Assembly: GCA_007556525.1 (NCBI GenBank)
Contig: SWJS01000001.1
Coordinates: 620,184-684,183 of the forward strand
DNA from: Lysobacteraceae bacterium CU05-9
GTDB taxonomy: Bacteria > Pseudomonadota > Gammaproteobacteria > Xanthomonadales > Xanthomonadaceae
Direction of reading: 5' to 3'
DNA: 64,000 bases
The notes under the pieces: model-generated
Database searches by the model: none
The model's input: only the letters and a program-made list of their open reading frames with translations
What the model was told of the DNA's origin: nothing
Made by a program: the position numbers and the translations under genes
Part shown: positions 9,043 through 17,506 of the stretch, piece after piece
Numbering within the stretch: the first letter of the stretch is position 1
Layout: every line of letters starts with the position of its first letter

Positions 9043-9611
9043 CTACGAAGCAAATCAATTGGCGCTGGCTACCTTTGTTGGTTGCATTGCTCGTTGGCAT
9101 TTTGCTTGCGGCGGGTGTCTATCTCTCGCGTGAACCGAACCGGGATGCCTTGCCATCGACATTGATCGGTAAACCATTGCCGCAATTCGCACTGCCAGAT
9201 CTATTCCGCGAAGATCACATCGTGACGAACAAGGATTTCGCAGGCACTCCCTACTTGCTCAACGTGTGGGGATCCTGGTGTCCGGAGTGCCGCGTTGAAC
9301 ATCCGGTGCTGACTAAATTTGCGGACACCAAACGCATACCGGTTGTTGGATACAACTGGAAAGACGAGAAGCAGGATGCCATGAAATGGCTCGAACAATT
9401 CGGTAATCCTTATTACAACGTGATCGTCGATCAGGACAGCAAGACGGCGATTGATTTCGGTGTGTATGGCGCGCCGGAGACGTTTTTGGTCGATGGCAAA
9501 GGCATTGTCCGCTGGAAGTATGTCGGACCGGTGACGCAAGACGTTATCAACAAACAAGTGACTCCTCTGCTCGACCAGATCGATAAGGAAGCACCGGGAT
9601 TGTTCAAATGA
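9039..9611 (+). CDS. ccmG: Thiol:disulfide interchange protein CcmG (DsbE)
   Basis: Membrane-anchored thioredoxin-like protein of 190 residues, with a signal anchor at about 8-28 and a redox motif WCPEC (Cys81, Cys84). It keeps apocytochrome CxxCH cysteines and CcmH reduced in the periplasm. Conserved GAPETFLVD near residue 149 is typical of CcmG/DsbE. The start is a GTG overlapping the ccmF stop, preceded by GGAGA about 8 nt upstream. Its stop overlaps ccmH. Confidence 0.95.
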   Translation: MTTKQINWRWLPLLVALLVGILLAAGVYLSREPNRDALPSTLIGKPLPQFALPDLFREDHIVTNKDFAGTPYLLNVWGSWCPECRVEHPVLTKFADTKRIPVVGYNWKDEKQDAMKWLEQFGNPYYNVIVDQDSKTAIDFGVYGAPETFLVDGKGIVRWKYVGPVTQDVINKQVTPLLDQIDKEAPGLFK

Positions 9612-10063
9612 TGAAGCGATTGTTGCTGACGTTATTGTTGGCGTTTGGCGTATTCGCGTTCGGTGTGAATTCGCAGACGACGGTTGAGCCTCCACAATTC
9701 AAGTCGGCTGCTGAAGAACAACATTTCCATGAACTGCTCGCAGAGCTGCGCTGCGTGATGTGCCAAAATCAATCGCTCGCCGATTCCAACGCACAGATTG
9801 CGGTTGAGTTGCGCAAGGAAGTTTTGACGTTGATGCGCGAAGGCCGCAGCGACGATGAAGTGAAGGCATACCTCGTCCAGCGTTACGGTGAGTTCGTGCT
9901 GTATCGTCCGGTTGTCAGCGGACGCAACATTGCGCTTTGGATTGGACCGTTTGCGTTGCTTGCGATTGCATTGGGCGGACTGTGGTTTTGGCGACGTCAG
10001 CATCGCCCTGTTGCCGTGAACGAATCAACTTTGAATAACGACCAAAAGGATATCGACTGGTGA
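9608..10063 (+). CDS. ccmH: Cytochrome c-type biogenesis protein CcmH (CcmL)
   Basis: A 151-residue protein with a signal peptide (about 1-22), the thiol-reductase motif LRCVMCQNQSLADSNA (Cys49, Cys52) and one C-terminal membrane helix near 105-122. It presents reduced apocytochrome to CcmF. This is the short form: the TPR region that E. coli fuses to CcmH is encoded separately by the next gene (ccmI). Confidence 0.95.
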   Translation: MMKRLLLTLLLAFGVFAFGVNSQTTVEPPQFKSAAEEQHFHELLAELRCVMCQNQSLADSNAQIAVELRKEVLTLMREGRSDDEVKAYLVQRYGEFVLYRPVVSGRNIALWIGPFALLAIALGGLWFWRRQHRPVAVNESTLNNDQKDIDW

Positions 10064-11070
10064 TGACATTGGGTTTCGTGTTGTTGGCGCTGGCGATTGT
10101 AATTTTGGCGATGGCCATTTTGCTGCGGCCACTTGGCAATCGAATGCGTTTGCTGCCGATGCTTGGCGTCACGTCTGCCATGGCCGGAATGGTTGCATTG
10201 CTTTACATGATGATCGGCACACCTGCCGCGTTGAATCCGCAGCTGTCCCAACCGGCAACGAACATCACCGATGCGATCGCTCAGTTGGAAGCGCGAGTTC
10301 AAGCGGCGCCGAAGGACACGAAGGCATTGGTATTGCTCGCGCAAGCCTACGCAACGACCGGAAAGCCTGAACTCGTGGAGCCGACCTTGGCGAAAGCCGT
10401 TGCTGCAGACCCTTCGAATGCCGATGTTTACGCAGAGGCCGCCGAGACGTTGATCGCCACGTCTCAAGATCGCAAGATCTCTGACACTGCGATGGGATAC
10501 CTCAAACATGCGATCTCGTTGAACGCAAATCATCAGCGCGCACGTTGGTTCCTTGGCATTGCACAACGTCAGCGCGGTGATGACAAGGGTGCGATCGAAA
10601 CATGGACGTCTTTGCTTCCTTTGGTTGACCGCAGTGCGGGTGAAGCATTGCTGCTCGAGGTTAACGACGCACGCAAGAACGTTGGCATGCCTTTGCTGAC
10701 TGACGACGCATTGAAACCGATCGCGAAGGAATCCGTCATCGTCGCCGTCGAAATTCCGGATGCAATTCGCCAAAAAGTCGGCAATGACGCAATTGTTTTC
10801 ATCAGTGCGAAATCGAAGGATGGAAGTGGCATGCCGCTTGCTGCCAAGCGTTATTCCGTCGCCGACCTGCCATCCAAGATATTTCTCTCCGACAGGGATA
10901 GCCCGATGCCAACGGCGAAGCTTTCACAGGTCAAGGATGTCATCGTGACCGCGAAAATCTCCCTCACCGGTAGCGCAACGGCCGATGCTTCAGATCTACA
11001 TTCGACAGAAGTCGAAGCCGCACCGGGGTCTGCGAAAGTGTCGACTCTACGCTTCGGAGATGCACCATGA
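10060..11070 (+). CDS. ccmI: Cytochrome c-type biogenesis protein CcmI
   Basis: Apocytochrome-binding TPR protein of 336 residues. An N-terminal membrane hairpin (about 2-22 and 31-50) is followed by a TPR region (about 70-200, with ALVLLAQAYATTGK and YAEAAETLI). A C-terminal periplasmic domain of about 110 residues is typical of fused CcmI. The start may be the GTG at 10060 or the ATG at 10063, which differ by one residue. Either overlaps the ccmH stop. It ends in an ATGA overlap with metX. Confidence 0.9.
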   Translation: MMTLGFVLLALAIVILAMAILLRPLGNRMRLLPMLGVTSAMAGMVALLYMMIGTPAALNPQLSQPATNITDAIAQLEARVQAAPKDTKALVLLAQAYATTGKPELVEPTLAKAVAADPSNADVYAEAAETLIATSQDRKISDTAMGYLKHAISLNANHQRARWFLGIAQRQRGDDKGAIETWTSLLPLVDRSAGEALLLEVNDARKNVGMPLLTDDALKPIAKESVIVAVEIPDAIRQKVGNDAIVFISAKSKDGSGMPLAAKRYSVADLPSKIFLSDRDSPMPTAKLSQVKDVIVTAKISLTGSATADASDLHSTEVEAAPGSAKVSTLRFGDAP

Positions 11071-12155
11071 CCGAGTTCATTCCACCGGCATCGACGTTCA
11101 TCGAATTGCCATCTCCGTTCGTGATGCGCAGTGGCGAGTCTCTGCACGGCGCCCGCATTGCTTATGAAACTTGGGGCACACTCAACGACGCGAAAGACAA
11201 CGCGATCCTGATTCTTACGGGGCTCTCCGCAAGTGCGCATGCGCGCAGCAGCGAAGCCAACCCTGACAAGGGTTGGTGGGAGCCGATGATCGGAGCGGGC
11301 AAGGCGATTGATACGGATCGGTTCTTTGTCGTTTGCATCAACTCGCTGGGTAGCTGCAAAGGCTCTACGGGTCCAGCATCGATCAATCCGGCGACGAATG
11401 AAACCTACCGTCTTAGCTTTCCGAACTTGACGATCGAAGATGCTGCGGATGCGGCAGCGGCGGTGCTTGATGCTTTGCGCATTGAAGTCGCGCATACGGT
11501 CATCGGCGTTTCGATGGGCGGCATGACTGCGCTCGCATTGGTGTGCGATCACCCGCATCGCGTGCATAACCTTATCGACATTTCGGCGGCGGCAACGGCT
11601 CTCCCCTTCTCCATCGCTGTGCGCTCGTTACAACGGGAAGCCATCCGTCTCGATCCGAATTGGAGCAATGGCGAGTACAGCGATGAGACGTATCCGGAAT
11701 CCGGCATGCGGATGGCACGCAAACTCGGTGTGATTTCTTATCGTTCCGCATTGGAGTGGGACGGTCGATTCGGAAGAATCCGCCTCGATTCAGATGATGG
11801 CAATGTCGATCCCTTCGGCATGGAATTCGAAGTGGAGTCGTATTTGGAAGGACACGCAAGGCGCTTCATCCGCGATTTCGACCCGAATAGCTACCTCTAC
11901 ATGAGCCGCGCGATGGATTGGTTCGAGCGCACGCCTTGCTTGAGCAAAGTGGATCTCGACAATGCACTGGTGATTGGCGTGCAGACGGATATTTTGTTCC
12001 CCGTCCAGCAGCAGGAACAAATCGCCACCCTGATCGCAGCATCCGGTACACCGACGCAATTCCTGTCGTTGCCGTCACCGCAGGGGCATGATGCGTTTCT
12101 CGTGGATTACGCGCGATTCTCGCCAGCCGTCGGGGATTTTCTCAAAAACCTATGA
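11067..12155 (+). CDS. metX: MetX-type homoserine/serine O-acyltransferase
   Basis: Alpha/beta-hydrolase-fold acyltransferase of 362 residues. The nucleophile Ser149 lies in GVSMGGM, Asp is in GVQTDILFPV near 310, and His is in PQGHDAFLVD near 342. MetX enzymes acylate homoserine for methionine synthesis. In Xanthomonadales, related proteins were reported as succinyltransferases acting on homoserine or serine, so the acyl donor and acceptor cannot be read from sequence alone. It overlaps ccmI by 4 nt, so it is translated with the ccm operon although functionally unrelated. The next gene is a cysteine-dioxygenase-like cupin, again sulfur amino acid metabolism. Confidence 0.88.
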   Translation: MTEFIPPASTFIELPSPFVMRSGESLHGARIAYETWGTLNDAKDNAILILTGLSASAHARSSEANPDKGWWEPMIGAGKAIDTDRFFVVCINSLGSCKGSTGPASINPATNETYRLSFPNLTIEDAADAAAAVLDALRIEVAHTVIGVSMGGMTALALVCDHPHRVHNLIDISAAATALPFSIAVRSLQREAIRLDPNWSNGEYSDETYPESGMRMARKLGVISYRSALEWDGRFGRIRLDSDDGNVDPFGMEFEVESYLEGHARRFIRDFDPNSYLYMSRAMDWFERTPCLSKVDLDNALVIGVQTDILFPVQQQEQIATLIAASGTPTQFLSLPSPQGHDAFLVDYARFSPAVGDFLKNL

Positions 12156-12157
12156 CG

Positions 12158-12163
12158 TATAAT
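12158..12163 (+). promoter_or_regulatory. Possible -10 element (TATAAT)
   Basis: A perfect TATAAT lies just after the metX stop and 29 bases before the start of the cupin gene. No good -35 hexamer stands 16-18 bases upstream, so an independent promoter for the cupin gene is only a possibility. Confidence 0.35.
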
Positions 12164-12192
12164 CGGATTTAACCGCAAGAGGTCGAAACACG

Positions 12193-12795
12193 ATGAGCAC
12201 CGAGTTTGAATTCCGGGGTAAGCAAAAGATGATTGACGCATTCGACAAAGCCGTCGAGCTGGGTTGCAAAGACGAAACCACCGACGCCATCCGTCAATCG
12301 CTCATCGAGATGTTCCATGATCCGGAAGTCGAACTTCCGGAATGCTGTTTCGAAAAAATCGACGATCACTACGCCCGCCGCGAACTCTACCGTAGCGATT
12401 CGCACGGCTACTCCGTCGTCGCAATGACATGGGCTCCGCAACAAGACACGCCAATCCATGATCACTCCGGTCTCTGGTGCGTTGAATCCGTGTGGCAAGG
12501 CGAACTCGAAATCACGCCGTACGAATTAATCGAGAAAAATGGCGACACCGATTATTGCTTCCGCAAAACGCCGTGCTTGAACGCAACAGTCGGCAGCGCA
12601 GGCAAACTCATTCCACCGCACGAATATCACACGATCCATAACCTCAAGCCGGATTCTGCAATCTCGTTGCACATCTACGAAAAGCCAATGGTCCAAAGCG
12701 CGGTCTTCATTCCTGCCGCCGACTCGGATCTGGACGGTGCGAATGCGGACATCTGGACACGTAAGGAATGCAAGGTCCTGACGACGGACTGCTAA
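12193..12795 (+). CDS. Cysteine dioxygenase-family cupin protein
   Basis: A 200-residue cupin protein. The iron-binding motif appears as TPIHDHSGLWCVESVWQGELE (His89, His91). The third ligand is probably His149 in HEYHTIHNLKP, followed by AISLHIYEKP as in cysteine dioxygenases. These enzymes oxidise cysteine or related thiols (for example 3-mercaptopropionate) to sulfinates with O2. The substrate cannot be fixed here. A 37-bp gap separates it from metX, and AGAGG lies about 9 nt before the ATG. An imperfect inverted repeat follows the stop and may terminate transcription. Confidence 0.85.
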   Translation: MSTEFEFRGKQKMIDAFDKAVELGCKDETTDAIRQSLIEMFHDPEVELPECCFEKIDDHYARRELYRSDSHGYSVVAMTWAPQQDTPIHDHSGLWCVESVWQGELEITPYELIEKNGDTDYCFRKTPCLNATVGSAGKLIPPHEYHTIHNLKPDSAISLHIYEKPMVQSAVFIPAADSDLDGANADIWTRKECKVLTTDC

Positions 12796-12890
12796 TTCTG
12801 ATCTCTGAGAAGAGAAATGGGAAATGGGCGTGCGACGGTTTGTGCACCCTTTTCGTTTTTCCCATCTCCCTTTTCAAGAATTCAGAGAAT
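12795..12890. repeat. Long imperfect inverted repeat, possible terminator
   Basis: The left arm (12795-12828) contains the short tandem element AAATGGG twice. The right arm (12861-12890) carries the reverse-complement match CCCATCTCCC. The innermost ten bases match in nine positions, and the outer parts match only partly. The right arm ends in a TTTT run. It lies between the cupin gene and the small minus-strand membrane peptide gene. It could form a terminator-like hairpin or belong to a class of short intergenic palindromic repeats. Confidence 0.5.
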
Positions 12891-12901
12891 AGATTTCAGG
12901 G

Positions 12902-13003
12902 TTAAGAGAGATATCCGTAAACAATGTAAAGCAGCAACGCCGATGCAAGGCAAACTGCAATCATCAAAAACAAGCCGCCAAGACGGCGATTTCGATCGTC
13001 CAT
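12902..13003 (-). CDS. 33-residue single-span membrane peptide
   Basis: A short ORF directly after the stop codon of the glutamate-synthase-like gene (TGA immediately followed by ATG). AAGGTGA stands about 6 nt before the ATG as a strong ribosome-binding site. The peptide has a charged N-terminus (MDDRNRR), then one membrane helix (LGGLFLMIAVCLASALLLYI), then YGYLS. Such a composition with a good ribosome-binding site and tight coupling is unlikely by chance. I do not recognise a family. It may assist the N-terminal membrane hairpin of the upstream protein, which is an inference from position only. Confidence 0.6.
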   Translation of the reverse strand: MDDRNRRLGGLFLMIAVCLASALLLYIVYGYLS

Positions 13004-14632
13004 TCAGATCACCTTTGATTCACGAAGTTTCAAGATTCCTTCCGGCGCTGTAAACGTATTCGCATCCGCCATGTTCCAATATTTGTGGAACACATCGTGG
13101 TCATGCGAGCCATCCAGCAATGAGCCCGGTGGAATGAAGTTGTACAAAACACTCAAGGATTGAATCTCAGTCTCGGTGATGCGTCGGATAATATGCTCCG
13201 GACCAATTTGCTGAGGATGCGTCAAGCCGGCACTGGAGAGCAATTCGCCGACGGCGTGCAAAGTGTTTTGGTGGAAATGGAAAGCGCGTTGCGTCTTGTC
13301 CGTCACATCCAAATTCTTCCAACGCTTCGGATCCTGCGTGGCGATGCCCGTTGGACAATGATCTGTGTGGCAAGCCAGCGATTGAATGCAACCGAGTGAA
13401 AACATATAGCCACGCGCCGCGTTACACCAATCAGCGCCGAGTGCCATGGTGCGGACAACGTCGAAGCCGCTGGTGATCTTGCCAGCTGCGCCAATCTTGA
13501 TGCGATCACGCAGACCCAAACCGACGAGCGTGTTGTGCACGATCATCAAGCCTTCGTGCATAGGCACGCCGACATGATCGATGAACTCTGACGGTGCGGC
13601 TCCGGTACCGCCCTCTGCGCCATCCACGACAATGAAGTCAGGGATCAATCCGGTCTCAACCATGGCCTTCGCAACAGCGAACCATTCCCAAGGATGACCG
13701 ATGCAGAGCTTGAAACCGGTTGGCTTACCGCCGGACATCTCACGCAAGCTCGCGACGAACTCCAGCAATTCCTTCGGTGTCGAGAACGCGGAATGAGCGG
13801 ACGGAGAGACACAGTCGACGCCCATGGGGACACCGCGCGTCGCGGCGATCTCAGGCGTGATTTTCGCGGCGGGAAGCACACCACCCTTGCCGGGCTTGGC
13901 GCCCTGCGAGAGCTTCACTTCAATCATTTTGATTTGCGGATTGACGGCGGTCTTTTTGAACTTCTCAGGATCAAAACGACCATCATCCGTCCGGCAACCG
14001 AAGTAACCCGTGCCTATTTCCCAAACCAAATCGCCGCCACCTTCGAAGTGATATGGCGACGCCGAGCCTTCGCCGGTATCGAGATAGAAACCACCCAGCT
14101 TCGCACCACCGCTCAATGCACGAATGGCCGCAGCAGACAACGCACCGAAACTCATTGCGGAAATGTTGAAGACACTCGCCTTGTAAGGTTGCGTCGTTCC
14201 TGGCGCGCCACCAATCTCGATCCGGAAATCATAGTCGGCGATGCGCGATGGCATCATCGAATGATTGATCCATTCGTAACGGTTGCTGTAGACATTACCG
14301 AGAGTGCCGAACGCGACGACATCGCTTTCATTTTTCGACCGGGAATAAACAATGGTGCGTTCTTGCCGTGAAAAAGGAACCTTGTCCAAATCCGCCTGCA
14401 CGAAATACTGACGCATTTCCGGACCGATGGACTCGAGGAAATAACGGAAGTTAATCAGCAACGGATAATTGCGACGGAGCGTGGACTGCTTGTTGAGCAG
14501 GTCGGTAATGCCAAGGGTCATCAACGCGCCGAAGATCAGCACGCCGATCATCCACCACGTGCTCTCATACCAGGCTAAAACACCGCAAACAATGGTCAGC
14601 AGGATAGATGCAAAAAAGGCTAGATATCGCAT
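13004..14632 (-). CDS. FMN-binding glutamate synthase-like protein, membrane-anchored
   Basis: A 542-residue protein. An N-terminal membrane hairpin (about 3-44) precedes a GltB-type FMN/3Fe-4S barrel domain. Visible are SFGALSAAAIRALSGGAK, KPGKGGVLPAAKI, VVDGAEGGTGAAPSEFIDHVG and a Cys cluster CIQSLACHTDHCPTG that fits a 3Fe-4S site. It lacks the glutaminase and central domains of full glutamate synthase. The electron donor and true reaction are unknown for this stand-alone class. The start codon lies inside a perfect 8-bp inverted repeat and has no clear ribosome-binding site. A tRNA-Leu gene ends 23 bp upstream on the same strand without a visible terminator between them. Confidence 0.85.
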   Translation of the reverse strand: MRYLAFFASILLTIVCGVLAWYESTWWMIGVLIFGALMTLGITDLLNKQSTLRRNYPLLINFRYFLESIGPEMRQYFVQADLDKVPFSRQERTIVYSRSKNESDVVAFGTLGNVYSNRYEWINHSMMPSRIADYDFRIEIGGAPGTTQPYKASVFNISAMSFGALSAAAIRALSGGAKLGGFYLDTGEGSASPYHFEGGGDLVWEIGTGYFGCRTDDGRFDPEKFKKTAVNPQIKMIEVKLSQGAKPGKGGVLPAAKITPEIAATRGVPMGVDCVSPSAHSAFSTPKELLEFVASLREMSGGKPTGFKLCIGHPWEWFAVAKAMVETGLIPDFIVVDGAEGGTGAAPSEFIDHVGVPMHEGLMIVHNTLVGLGLRDRIKIGAAGKITSGFDVVRTMALGADWCNAARGYMFSLGCIQSLACHTDHCPTGIATQDPKRWKNLDVTDKTQRAFHFHQNTLHAVGELLSSAGLTHPQQIGPEHIIRRITETEIQSLSVLYNFIPPGSLLDGSHDHDVFHKYWNMADANTFTAPEGILKLRESKVI

Positions 14633-14638
14633 CTAGCC
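14618..14638 (-). repeat. Inverted repeat covering a start codon
   Basis: Perfect 8-bp arms (GGCTAGAT and ATCTAGCC) with a 5-nt loop. The ATG of the glutamate-synthase-like gene (14632-14630) lies at the stem-loop boundary, so the mRNA could hide its own start codon. Confidence 0.6.
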
Positions 14639-14655
14639 ATTGTAACCATTCGCAA

Positions 14656-14742
14656 TGGTGGGAACGACGGGAATCGAACCCGTACTCTATTTCTAGAGGC
14701 AGATTTTAAGTCTGCTGCGTCTACCAATTTCGCCACATTCCC
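14656..14742 (-). tRNA. tRNA-Leu (anticodon TAA)
   Basis: An 87-nt tRNA with encoded CCA. The acceptor stem pairs GGGAATG with CGTTCCC, the discriminator is A, and a long variable arm is present as expected for leucine. The anticodon loop CTTAAAA gives anticodon TAA, reading UUA. The T-arm GGGTTCGATTCCC is canonical. Confidence 0.97.
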
Positions 14743-14755
14743 GTTGCGTATGGCG

Positions 14756-14761
14756 ATTTTA
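14756..14761 (-). promoter_or_regulatory. -10 element of the tRNA-Leu promoter
   Basis: TAAAAT on the minus strand ends 13 bases before the mature tRNA 5' end. This is the same hexamer and nearly the same spacing as in the promoter of the tRNA cluster at 20.6 kb. The -35 (TTAAGT at 18 bp) is weak and overlaps the end of the NnrS remnant. Confidence 0.5.
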
Positions 14762-14781
14762 GCATTTTTCGCACGTGGCAC

Positions 14782-15186
14782 TTAACCGGGTTTGCCGTCT
14801 GCCCGCGCCTTCAGGTAAATCCCGGCGCTGCGCACCACCCACGGCAAAATCCCCAACGCAAACACGATCGCCGACGCCATCAACAGCTTGCCGTTCTCCA
14901 TGTGGAAGCCCGCGTAGACGCGCGCAATGGCCGCAATCTGAATCAAACCGAATGCGATCCATTCCAATGACGGCATGACCAGCGGCCGACCTGAGTGTCC
15001 TTGCGACACGCGCGTCACCATCGCAACGATCAAGCTGCCGATGAACCCGACCGTCAAAGCGTGGTTCGGTGCGCACCCCAACTGCACACCGAACGATGAT
15101 ATCGCTTCTGGGAGATAGCCGATACCAACGGGCGCGTAGAACTTTGCGGACATATCCGGAAATCCCATCCACCTCAACAAAATCGG
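14782..15186 (-). pseudogene. NnrS family C-terminal remnant
   Basis: The reading frame opens after a TAG and encodes about 133 residues matching only the C-terminal third of the NnrS heme- and copper-containing membrane proteins. It contains the signature HALTVGFIGSLIVAMVTRVS followed by QGHSGRPL and then three hydrophobic helices. NnrS proteins are normally near 400 residues, and no N-terminal part is found in any frame upstream (15187-15316). The frame itself is intact, so a short expressed protein cannot be excluded, but a 5'-truncated gene is the simpler reading. NnrS is tied to nitric oxide tolerance during denitrification. Confidence 0.65.
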
Positions 15187-15316
15187 CTACGTATTCGTCA
15201 TGAATCAACTTTAGCCTCAATTCGGGAGCGCAGATACTTGTTTATGTGCGCGGTGGCGGACCCTGATCGCACTTCTCCATTAAACTTGTATGCACTGCTT
15301 CAATTTAGGCTCAAAG

Positions 15317-15853
15317 ATGGCTGGAATCGATCCCAACGCGGAATTTCATCCGCTGAATTTTGCGGTTTTGACAGTGTCCGATACTCGCGATTTGCGGAGT
15401 GATACGTCGGGTGAATTGCTCACGGCGCGTATCACTTCCGCGGGACATCACTTGATTGACCGTGCATTGGTGCAAGACGACGTTCAAGCGATCCAAACTC
15501 AACTGATGGCGTGGCTGGAGGGTGGCAAGATCGAGATTATTTTGACCACTGGAGGCACCGGATTCTCACCGCGCGACAACACACCTGAAGCCGTGCGTCC
15601 TTTGCTGCGAAAGGAGATGGATGGTTTTTCGATTTTGTTCCATCAGAAAAGCATGCAAAGTGTCGGTGTCGCATCCATGCAATCGCGAGCGTTGGCGGGA
15701 CAGTTGGGTGACAGTTTTATTTTTTGCATTCCAGGTTCAACGGGTGCATGCAAGGATGCGTGGGATGGTTTTCTGGAACTTGAATTCGACAGTCGACATA
15801 AGCCCTGCTCCATCGCAAGTTCATTGCCGCGTTTCTACGGTGTCGTGAAATGA
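15317..15853 (+). CDS. moaB: Molybdenum cofactor biosynthesis protein MoaB
   Basis: MogA/MoaB-family protein of 178 residues. [19 protein letters not shown] opens the fold, and the molybdopterin-binding loop reads [18 protein letters not shown]. It adenylylates molybdopterin before metal insertion by MoeA. An ATG 27 bases upstream (15290) would extend the protein by nine residues. The ATG at 15317 has AGG at suitable spacing and begins closer to the family consensus. It overlaps moaC by 4 nt, the first of three coupled cofactor genes. moaA, moaD and moaE are not in the window. Confidence 0.92.
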   Translation: MAGIDPNAEFHPLNFAVLTVSDTRDLRSDTSGELLTARITSAGHHLIDRALVQDDVQAIQTQLMAWLEGGKIEIILTTGGTGFSPRDNTPEAVRPLLRKEMDGFSILFHQKSMQSVGVASMQSRALAGQLGDSFIFCIPGSTGACKDAWDGFLELEFDSRHKPCSIASSLPRFYGVVK

Positions 15854-16329
15854 GCACGCTCACGCATTTGGACGCGCAAGGCAACGCGCACATGGTTGAC
15901 GTCAGCGATAAGGCAGTGACTTCCCGCACTGCGACGGCCCATGGGGCCTTAAGGTGTCTCGCTGAAACCGTTGCGTTGGTTCGCGACGATAAGGCGCCGA
16001 AGGGTGCGGTCATTTCGACAGCAGAACTTGCGGGCATCATGGCAGCCAAGCAAACGTCGTCGTTGATTCCGTTATGTCATCCGTTGCCGTTGAGCAAAGT
16101 TGCGGTACGCATTGCGGTCGACGAATCGTTGCCCGGCTTCATCGTAACTTCCGAAGTCAAAACCAACGGCGTCACCGGCGTCGAGATGGAAGCTCTGACT
16201 GCGGTGAGCGTTGCATGTCTCACCTTGTTCGACATGTTGAAGGCCGTTGATCGCGACATGATCATTGGCGGTGTCGAAGTGACGTCGAAGACGGGTGGAA
16301 AGTCGGGATCGTGGAAACAGAATGATTGA
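15850..16329 (+). CDS. moaC: Cyclic pyranopterin monophosphate synthase MoaC
   Basis: A 159-residue protein with the MoaC hallmarks: [20 protein letters not shown] at the start, [13 protein letters not shown] in the active site, and [17 protein letters not shown] followed by [10 protein letters not shown]. MoaC acts with MoaA to convert GTP to cyclic pyranopterin monophosphate. It overlaps moaB by 4 nt and moeA by 8 nt. Confidence 0.96.
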   Translation: MSTLTHLDAQGNAHMVDVSDKAVTSRTATAHGALRCLAETVALVRDDKAPKGAVISTAELAGIMAAKQTSSLIPLCHPLPLSKVAVRIAVDESLPGFIVTSEVKTNGVTGVEMEALTAVSVACLTLFDMLKAVDRDMIIGGVEVTSKTGGKSGSWKQND

Positions 16330-17503
16330 TTTTGATGAAGCGCTTGAACTGATTCGAGCAAATGTCGCAGCGTTGCCGAGCGAAGTTGTCCCGCTGGCGG
16401 ATGCGGATGGTCGTGTCGTAGCGAAGGATGTCATTGCCAAGCTTCCTGCTCCACGCAGCGCGGTTTCCGCGATGGATGGTTACGCAGTTCGCAATGCTAA
16501 TGTGCCTGAGGTTGGCATCGAATTGAAAGTCATTGGTGAAGCGTTCCCAGGCCAACCGTTTGATGGTCAATTGGGTGTTAAAGAGACGGTGCGAATTTTT
16601 ACGGGTGGTCCCATTCCTGACGGCGCCGACCGTGTGATCATGCAGGAAAACATTGATCGTCATGGCGACATCGCTGTTGTGGCGCGCGAATTCGGACCAG
16701 GTTGGCATGTCCGCGACAAGGGCGGTGACTTCCTTGACGGTGCACTGCTAGTACCGAATGGGACGCGTTTGACGCCACGCGCAATGATTGCAGCTGCTGC
16801 GGCAGACGAAGCTAAATTGCACGTCTTCAAATCACCGCAAGTCGCGATCGTCGGCACCGGCGATGAATTGCAGCCACCTGGCAAAGCGCACGAGTTTGCC
16901 GATGCAATTCCTGAGAGCGTGAGTTTCGGTGTCGCATCGATGGTGAAGGTATTGGGCGGCAACGTCGTGAGTCGAACACGCGCCGCAGACGATCTTCCAT
17001 CGTTGCAACGACTTGCTGGCGAATTACTTGATCAAGCGGATCTCGTGATTGTGACGGGCGGTGCATCGGTGGGCGAAAGGGATTTTGCCAAGACCATGTT
17101 CGAACCTCACGGACTCGATCTATTGTTTGCAAAGGTCGCCATCAAACCAGGCAAACCGGTGTGGCTTGGTCAGGCACGTGGCAAATGGGTACTGGGCTTA
17201 CCGGGCAATCCAACGTCGGCGATGGTCACGGCACGGTTGTTTTTGACGCCGCTGATGCAAGCCCTGCAAGGCGAAACATCACGCAACGAATGGCAGTCGT
17301 TCAAACTCGCCGAGAACATGAAAGCGACTGGCGACCGCGAAACATTCGTCCGCGCCAAACTCACGCCACAAGGCATCGAACCTGTCAGCAACCAAGACTC
17401 CGGCGCGCAACATGCATTGCTCGAAGCTGATTGGTTGATTCGCTGCAAGGCCAACTCGCAGGTAATGCAGGAAGGCGATACCGTAGAAGCGCTGAGGTTC
17501 TGA
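16322..17503 (+). CDS. moeA: Molybdopterin molybdenumtransferase MoeA
   Basis: A 393-residue protein with the four-domain MoeA layout. Visible are SAMDGYAVR near 48-56, the [16 protein letters not shown] loop, GTGDEL in domain III and the [10 protein letters not shown] and [11 protein letters not shown] motifs. It inserts molybdate into adenylylated molybdopterin. The ATG at 16322 (MIDFDEAL) is preferred over an in-frame ATG nine codons earlier, which would lie deep in moaC. Only 3 bp separate its stop from that of the convergent uvrA-like gene. Confidence 0.94.
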   Translation: MIDFDEALELIRANVAALPSEVVPLADADGRVVAKDVIAKLPAPRSAVSAMDGYAVRNANVPEVGIELKVIGEAFPGQPFDGQLGVKETVRIFTGGPIPDGADRVIMQENIDRHGDIAVVAREFGPGWHVRDKGGDFLDGALLVPNGTRLTPRAMIAAAAADEAKLHVFKSPQVAIVGTGDELQPPGKAHEFADAIPESVSFGVASMVKVLGGNVVSRTRAADDLPSLQRLAGELLDQADLVIVTGGASVGERDFAKTMFEPHGLDLLFAKVAIKPGKPVWLGQARGKWVLGLPGNPTSAMVTARLFLTPLMQALQGETSRNEWQSFKLAENMKATGDRETFVRAKLTPQGIEPVSNQDSGAQHALLEADWLIRCKANSQVMQEGDTVEALRF

Positions 17504-17506
17504 GAA

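Noticed and set aside
14759..15220. 153-codon frame overlapping the NnrS remnant on the same strand
   Set aside because: Its translation lacks hydrophobic or family features. The adjacent frame carries the clear NnrS signature.
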